In this document: piece after piece, positions 37,187 through 42,530 of the stretch
Position numbering within the stretch: the first letter of the stretch is position 1
How the letters are laid out: each line of letters opens with the position of its first letter
Origin: Pseudomonadota bacterium
Lineage (GTDB): Bacteria > Pseudomonadota > Gammaproteobacteria > Xanthomonadales > Rhodanobacteraceae
Direction: 5' to 3'
Length of the DNA stretch: 42,530 nucleotides
Assembly (NCBI GenBank): GCA_021781425.1
Contig: JAJXWU010000205.1
Span: 1 to 42,530, forward strand
Position numbers and translations under genes: made by a program
The notes under the pieces: generated by a model
What the model was told of the DNA's origin: nothing
The model's input: the letters and a program-made list of their open reading frames with translations, nothing else
The model's database searches: none

Positions 37187-37837
37187 TCAGTTGACAGTCA
37201 CGCGCGTAGCCGTGACGACACCCTTGACACCACCGAGCACCGTCGTTCCGTCTGGTGCGTACTGGGTGAGTGAGAACGTGCCCGAGTAATTGTTGCCGGG
37301 TCCGTCGACACTCACTCGTTCCTGGATGTTCGTCGGCCCGACGAATACCGTCGGCTTTCCCGTATCCGGATCGAAATCCCAGGACAACGCCCAGTGGTTG
37401 AGACTGTAGGTACCCCAGTTGATTTGCTCCCATACGCCCTGACAAAAACTGCCGGTCGCCGGCGGGCGGCCGGAGTTCATCAGTTCGGTACGGTCGATGT
37501 GCCAGGTCTGAAATCCGGCATCGATGGGCGTGCCGTCGGGCGGACCGGCCGCGCCATTGCCCTGCGCCGTGAAGGCGAATTTCCACATGCCCACGATCGG
37601 CGGTGTGAGCGCGTATCCCAGGTAAATTGCAGAGATCGCACCCTGCCCGTTGGCAGCCGGCGCCGCACCCGCCGCCATCGCAGCGATTTCCGCGCTCGGC
37701 AATGGCTGCACTGCCCAAGCGGCTACGTTTCCGCCTTTCAGGCTGGGCGCCGAACAGGCCTGTGCCTGTGTCGGCCACACGGCCTGCAACAGGCACCCGG
37801 ATATGGATGTTGCCAGCATCAAATTTCGCATACTCAT
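37187..37837 (-). CDS. secreted hypothetical protein
   Basis: Signal peptide MSMRNLMLATSISGCLLQAVWPTQAQA; long coding frame with no recognised family. Confidence 0.7.
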   Translation of the reverse strand: MSMRNLMLATSISGCLLQAVWPTQAQACSAPSLKGGNVAAWAVQPLPSAEIAAMAAGAAPAANGQGAISAIYLGYALTPPIVGMWKFAFTAQGNGAAGPPDGTPIDAGFQTWHIDRTELMNSGRPPATGSFCQGVWEQINWGTYSLNHWALSWDFDPDTGKPTVFVGPTNIQERVSVDGPGNNYSGTFSLTQYAPDGTTVLGGVKGVVTATRVTVN

Positions 37838-38049
37838 TTTGTTGTCTCCCGATTGCTGCACCGATTCGCGCAGACGCAACCTGCGGATTGCATCCGCTAC
37901 GCGACAGGAGAATCTTCCTGTCTGCCCAGTGTATTCGGCGATTGCGCGCGCGAATTACACGGGCGCAGCGGGACGCGCTGGTCAGACCGGCGGGCGAGTA
38001 CCGGAAATTTGGGTTGGACTCGCGGCAGATCGAGCCCGGCCGGGGAACT

Positions 38050-39063
38050 CTACTTCGCCGCCATCAGCGCCAGCGTCATGTCGAGCATGCGGTTGGAGAA
38101 GCCCCACTCGTTGTCGTACCAGCCCAGTACCTTCACGAGGGTGCCGCCCATCACCCGGGTCTGGGTCGCGTCGTAGGTACACGACGCCGGGTTGTGGTTG
38201 AAATCGCACGACACCAACGGCTGGGTGTTGACCGCGATCACGCCCTTCATCCTGCCGTTTGCAGATTCGCCAATCACGCTGTCGATTTCTTCCCTGCCGG
38301 TTACGCGTTGCGCGACAAAGGAAAGATCAACACACGACACGTTGATGGTCGGAATACGCATGGAAAAGCCGTCCAGACGTCCGTTCAATTCCGGCAACAC
38401 CAAGCCCACAGCTGCCGCGGCGCCGGTCTTGGTCGGGATCTGGCTCATCGTCGCGCTGCGCGCACGGCGCAGATCCTTATGATAGACGTCGGTGAGCACC
38501 TGATCGTTGGTGTAGGCGTGGATCGTGGTCATGAGGCCATGCACGATGCCGATCTTCTCGTGCAGCACCTTGGCCAGCGGCGCCAGGCAATTCGTCGTGC
38601 ATGAGGCATTCGAGATGACTGTGTCCGTCGACTTGATCTTGTCGTGATTGACGCCGTAGACGAACGTGCCGTCCACGTCCTTCTCGCCCGGCGCGGAAAT
38701 GATCACCTTCTTCGCGCCGGCTGCGATATGCGCACCGGCCTTGGCCTTGGACGTGAACAGGCCCGTCGACTCGAGCACCACGTCCACACCCAGCGACCCC
38801 CACGGCAGCTTGGCCGGATCGCGCTCGGCGCAGACCTTGATGCGGTCGCCCTTGATAATCAGATCGCCGTCGTCGACGGAAACCTCGTGGGGAAACTTGC
38901 CATGCGCGGTGTCGTACTGGGTCAGGTGCGCGTTGGTTTCGGCGTCGCCCAGGTCGTTGACCGCAACCACACGAATCTCGTGCGTGCGGTTGGCTTCGTA
39001 CAGCGCGCGCAGGATGTTGCGGCCGATGCGGCCGTAACCGTTGATCGCGACTTTCACCGTCAT
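38050..39063 (-). CDS. gap: glyceraldehyde-3-phosphate dehydrogenase
   Basis: [46 protein letters not shown]. Confidence 0.97.
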   Translation of the reverse strand: MTVKVAINGYGRIGRNILRALYEANRTHEIRVVAVNDLGDAETNAHLTQYDTAHGKFPHEVSVDDGDLIIKGDRIKVCAERDPAKLPWGSLGVDVVLESTGLFTSKAKAGAHIAAGAKKVIISAPGEKDVDGTFVYGVNHDKIKSTDTVISNASCTTNCLAPLAKVLHEKIGIVHGLMTTIHAYTNDQVLTDVYHKDLRRARSATMSQIPTKTGAAAAVGLVLPELNGRLDGFSMRIPTINVSCVDLSFVAQRVTGREEIDSVIGESANGRMKGVIAVNTQPLVSCDFNHNPASCTYDATQTRVMGGTLVKVLGWYDNEWGFSNRMLDMTLALMAAK

Positions 39064-39119
39064 GACTGGCTCCGAATACGCAGGGGAATGCGTATTGTAA
39101 CCCAAGCCAATTCGGTGTC

Positions 39120-39145
39120 GCGCTCCGGGAGCATGCCCGGAGCGC
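39120..39145. promoter_or_regulatory. Perfect 10-bp dyad in the tkt-gap intergenic region
   Basis: GCGCTCCGGG-AGCATG-CCCGGAGCGC; no U-tract; lies just upstream of putative gap promoter (TTACAATACGC). Confidence 0.5.
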
Positions 39146-39159
39146 AGTAGCTTACGTCC

Positions 39160-39320
39160 CTACAGTTCAGTAAGGCAGAACGTAATCGGCACGTGCACCC
39201 AGCCGTCCACCGCCTTGCCGTGCTTGCGCTCCGGATTGAACTGCCATTGCATCACGGCAGCGATCACGGCGTTACCGAGTTTCGGCGAGAGCCCGCGTGA
39301 TCCAGACGACTGCGACGCTG
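39160..39320 (-). pseudogene. Remnant of a TonB C-terminal-domain gene (5' truncated, no start codon)
   Basis: Minus frame ...QSSGSRGLSPKLGNAVIAAVMQWQFNPERKHGKAVDGWVHVPITFCLTEL*, with a TGA in frame right after the tkt 3' end. Confidence 0.7.
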
Positions 39321-39343
39321 AAAGTAAGCGATGGTCGCAGCGA

Positions 39344-41341
39344 TCAGTTCATCGACTTCACCGCCGCCACGACCGCCTCGACCGTGAAGCCGAAATGCTT
39401 GAACAACACTTCGGCCGGGGCGGAGGCGCCGAAGGAGTCGATGCCGACGACACGGCCATCGAGACCGACATATTTGCGCCAGAATTCGGTGACGCCGGCT
39501 TCGATGGCAGCGCGCTTGCGGATCGCTGGCGGCAGCACGGCGTCGCGATACGCTTGCGGCTGGCGGTCGAAAAGATTTGTGCACGGCATGGAGACGACAC
39601 GTGCACCGATGCCAGCGGCTTCCAACGCCTCGGCGGCCTGCATCGCCAGACCGACTTCGGAGCCGGTGGCGATCAGGATTGTGTCCACAATTCCACCTTT
39701 TGCCTCACGCAGCACATAGCCGCCGCATTCAATCAGCGCAAGCTGCGCCTGCGTGCGCGGCTGATGCGGCAGATTCTGGCGTGAGAAGACCAGACATGAT
39801 GGACCCTCACGGCGCTCGATCGCGGCCTTCCACGCCACCGCGCTTTCGACTGCATCGCAGGGCCGCCAAACCATGTTCTTCGGAATCAGGCGCAAGCAAG
39901 CCAGATGCTCGATCGGCTGGTGCGTGGGGCCATCTTCGCCGAGGCCGATGGAATCGTGCGTGTAGATATGAATCGCATGCGCCGGAATCAGCGCCGACAT
40001 GCGCACTGCATTACGCGCGTAGTCGGAGAACACGAGGAAGGTGGCGTCGTAGGGAATGAATCCGCCGTGCAAGGCGAGGCCATTGCTGATCGCACTCATG
40101 CCGAATTCGCGCACGCCGTAGTAAACGTAGTTCGCGTTCGTGTCCGAGGAATTGACGTCGCGGCTTCCCTTCCAGATCGTCAGGTTGGATCCGGCAAGAT
40201 CGGCCGAACCGCCGATCAATTCCGGCAGCAGCGGGCCGAAGGCGTCGAGTGCCATCTGCGAGGCCTTGCGCGAGGCGACGACCGGGCCGTCTGACTGCAA
40301 CTTGGCGATGTACGCATTCGCCTTGGCGCCGAAATCGTCGGGCAGGTCGCCCTTGATGCGGCGTTCGAATTCGGCCGCCGATTCCGAATGCACATTTTTA
40401 TACTTTGCGAATAGTGCGTTCCACTGCGCTTCGCGATCGACGCCCTGCTTCTTCGCATCCCAGCCGGCGTAGATTTCGGCCGGAATCTCGAATGGCGGAT
40501 GGTTCCAGGCCAGTGCCACACGCGCCGCGGCGACTTCGTCCTTACCCAACGCCGCGCCGTGCGCCGCTTCCTTGCCCTGCTTGGTCGGCGCGCCGAAACC
40601 GATGATGGTCTTGCAACAGATCAAGGTCGGCTTGTCCGGATCGATTGCTGCGGACACCAGCGCCGCCTTGATCGCCTCGGGGTTGTGCCCGTCCACGTCC
40701 CGCAACACTTCCCAGCCGTAGGCCTCAAAGCGCCTGCTCGTGTCGTCGGTAAACCAGCCCTGCACTTCGCCATCGATGGAAATGCCGTTGTCGTCGTAGA
40801 TCGCGATCAACTTGCCAAGTTTTAGCGTGCCGGCGAGCGACGCGGCCTCGTGCGAAATGCCTTCCATCAGGCAGCCGTCGCCGAGAAAGACATAGGTGTA
40901 GTGATCGACGATGGAAAAATCGGATTTGTTGAAGCGCGCGGCCAGCACCTTTTCCGCCAGCGCCATGCCGACCGCATTCGCGAGTCCTTGTCCTAGCGGG
41001 CCGGTGGTCGTTTCGATACCGGGGAATTCGCTGGCTTCCGGGTGTCCCGCAGTCTTCGAGTGCAACTGGCGGAAGCGTTTCAGCTCATCGATCGGCAGAT
41101 CGTAGCCGGACAGATGCAGCAGCGAATACAGCAGCATCGAGCCGTGTCCGTTCGACAACACGAAACGATCACGGTTGAACCATTTCGGATTCGCCGGATT
41201 GTGGCTCAGGAAATCGTTCCACAACACTTCGGCGATATCCGCCATGCCCATCGGCATGCCAGGATGGCCGGAATTGGCGGCCTGTACCGCATCCATGGAC
41301 AGCGCACGAATGGCGTTGGCGAGTTCTCGGCGGCTGCGCAT
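39344..41341 (-). CDS. tkt: transketolase
   Basis: [79 protein letters not shown]. Confidence 0.97.
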   Translation of the reverse strand: MRSRRELANAIRALSMDAVQAANSGHPGMPMGMADIAEVLWNDFLSHNPANPKWFNRDRFVLSNGHGSMLLYSLLHLSGYDLPIDELKRFRQLHSKTAGHPEASEFPGIETTTGPLGQGLANAVGMALAEKVLAARFNKSDFSIVDHYTYVFLGDGCLMEGISHEAASLAGTLKLGKLIAIYDDNGISIDGEVQGWFTDDTSRRFEAYGWEVLRDVDGHNPEAIKAALVSAAIDPDKPTLICCKTIIGFGAPTKQGKEAAHGAALGKDEVAAARVALAWNHPPFEIPAEIYAGWDAKKQGVDREAQWNALFAKYKNVHSESAAEFERRIKGDLPDDFGAKANAYIAKLQSDGPVVASRKASQMALDAFGPLLPELIGGSADLAGSNLTIWKGSRDVNSSDTNANYVYYGVREFGMSAISNGLALHGGFIPYDATFLVFSDYARNAVRMSALIPAHAIHIYTHDSIGLGEDGPTHQPIEHLACLRLIPKNMVWRPCDAVESAVAWKAAIERREGPSCLVFSRQNLPHQPRTQAQLALIECGGYVLREAKGGIVDTILIATGSEVGLAMQAAEALEAAGIGARVVSMPCTNLFDRQPQAYRDAVLPPAIRKRAAIEAGVTEFWRKYVGLDGRVVGIDSFGASAPAEVLFKHFGFTVEAVVAAVKSMN

Positions 41342-41416
41342 GATCGTTCCCGGCGTGGATCGCGGGCCGGACGGCGCCGCATGCCCATTTTCGCCGATTC
41401 GTTGCGGAATGTCGCG

Positions 41417-41446
41417 AAAAAAAACCCCGGCGGGTCATCGCCGGGG
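41417..41446 (-). terminator. Intrinsic terminator of the collagen-like gene
   Basis: Minus strand CCCCGGCG-ATGACC-CGCCGGGG followed by TTTTTTTT. Confidence 0.9.
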
Positions 41447-41468
41447 CTTTGTCAGACACACGTCGAAC

Positions 41469-42530
41469 TCAATTGGCGCAGATAGCGTAGCCGGTGATGA
41501 CAATCGGTCCACCGTTGCCGGCCCAGTTCATCGCCGATACGGTCCAGGCATTGCTTGCACTTGGATAACTCTCGGTGATATCCAGGAATTTCGCGGCTGT
41601 CGCCCCGCCCGCCGACAGACCGCCGCTGACCACCTTCATGGTGCCGGTGCACGTGATGGTCACCGTGCAGGTGCCATTATTGTTCGCGCAGTTCGCCGTC
41701 GCCGAGGTGATGATGCTTGCGGATGAAGCGATCGAACCCGTTGCACCTGTAGCACCCGTTGCGCCCGTCGCACCAGCAGGACCGGTTGCACCTGTCGCAC
41801 CATTGCTGCCGTTCGTTCCGGCTGCGCCCGTCGCCCCGGTCGGACCCGCGGCACCCGTATTACCTGTTGCGCCCGTCGCACCAGCAGGACCGGTAGCTCC
41901 TGTCGCACCATTGCTTCCGTTCGTTCCCGCTGCACCCGTAGCACCGGTCGGACCTGCTGCACCAGCAGGGCCGGTTGCTCCCGTCGCACCATTACTGCCA
42001 TTCGTCCCGGCTGCGCCCGTCGCACCAGTCGGACCCGCTACACCAGCAGGACCGGTTGCTCCAGTCGCACCATTGCTGCCGTTCGTTCCGGCTGCGCCTG
42101 TTGCACCGGTAGGACCCGCTACACCAGCAGGACCGGTTGCTCCAGTCGCACCATTGCTGCCGTTCGTTCCGGCTGCGCCAGTGGCGCCCGTAGCACCAGC
42201 AGGACCGGTTGCACCTGTCGCACCATTGCTGCCGTTCGTTCCGGCTGCGCCTGTTGCACCAGTCGCACCCACTGCACCGGTGTTGCCGGTTGCGCCCGTT
42301 GCACCAGCAGGACCAGTTGCACCCACTGCACCGGTGTTGCCGGTTGCGCCCGTTGCACCAGCAGGACCGGTTGCACCTGTCGCACCATTGCTGCCGTTCG
42401 TTCCGGCTGCGCCTGTTGCACCAGTCGGACCCGCCGCGCCCGTGTTACCCGTCGCACCAGCAGGACCAGTTGCACCCACTGCACCGGTGTTGCCGGTAGC
42501 GCCCGTTGCACCAGCAGGACCGGTTGCACC
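41469..42530 (-). CDS. collagen-like Gly-X-Y repeat protein with C-terminal globular domain; N-terminus beyond the window
   Basis: Open frame to the edge; repeated [27 protein letters not shown] units; C-terminal [24 protein letters not shown]...AICAN. Confidence 0.9.
   Translation of the reverse strand, partial: GATGPAGATGATGNTGAVGATGPAGATGNTGAAGPTGATGAAGTNGSNGATGATGPAGATGATGNTGAVGATGPAGATGATGNTGAVGATGATGAAGTNGSNGATGATGPAGATGATGAAGTNGSNGATGATGPAGVAGPTGATGAAGTNGSNGATGATGPAGVAGPTGATGAAGTNGSNGATGATGPAGAAGPTGATGAAGTNGSNGATGATGPAGATGATGNTGAAGPTGATGAAGTNGSNGATGATGPAGATGATGATGATGSIASSASIITSATANCANNNGTCTVTITCTGTMKVVSGGLSAGGATAAKFLDITESYPSASNAWTVSAMNWAGNGGPIVITGYAICAN
41740..42530 (-). repeat. Tandem coding repeat, predominant 81-nt period with 9-nt sub-period
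   Basis: GTTCGTTCC-type landmark near 41811, 41919, 42000, 42081, 42162, 42234, 42396: spacings 108, 81, 81, 81, 72, 162. Confidence 0.85.

Noticed and set aside
41740-42530. CRISPR-like regular repeats
   Set aside because: Periodicity is a coding Gly-X-Y array in one open frame; no spacer/repeat alternation and no cas genes.

Overview
High-GC proteobacterial chromosomal window with gammaproteobacterial / Xanthomonadales-like gene content (taxonomy is inference only). It is densely coding and I saw no rRNA, tRNA, CRISPR array, IS element or prophage. From left to right it holds: 5'-truncated trmB; an SLC13-type permease; a Rieske protein; an EamA exporter; a MacAB-like ABC exporter operon (two FtsX/MacB permeases, ATPase, HlyD adaptor); an M1 aminopeptidase; a FAH-family protein; mscL; a marR-emrA-emrB-SpoU methyltransferase operon divergent from a macro-domain gene; a three-gene operon encoding a Cyc2-like fused monoheme cytochrome-porin, a diheme cytochrome c4-like protein and a BamE/SmpA-like periplasmic protein; hemN and an FNR/Anr regulator; an XRE-type and an HU-like DNA-binding pair; SirB2; an outer-membrane porin divergent from a nirK (C-terminal cytochrome c fusion)-nirV-SCO-cupredoxin cluster; a glycolysis/pentose-phosphate cluster (fba, pyk, pgk, gap, tkt); a CPA2 antiporter lacking an RCK domain; and a truncated collagen-like GXY repeat gene at the right edge. 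The most interesting signals are: (1) the Cyc2-like cytochrome-porin operon, divergent from hemN across an FNR-like box, with fnr itself downstream; (2) two FNR boxes between the porin and nirK, each at class-II spacing from a putative -10 for the gene it faces; (3) an unannotated TonB C-terminal-domain remnant between tkt and gap; (4) a ~105 bp inverted-repeat element present at two convergent gene junctions; (5) a perfect 7-3-7 dyad upstream of the HU-like gene.
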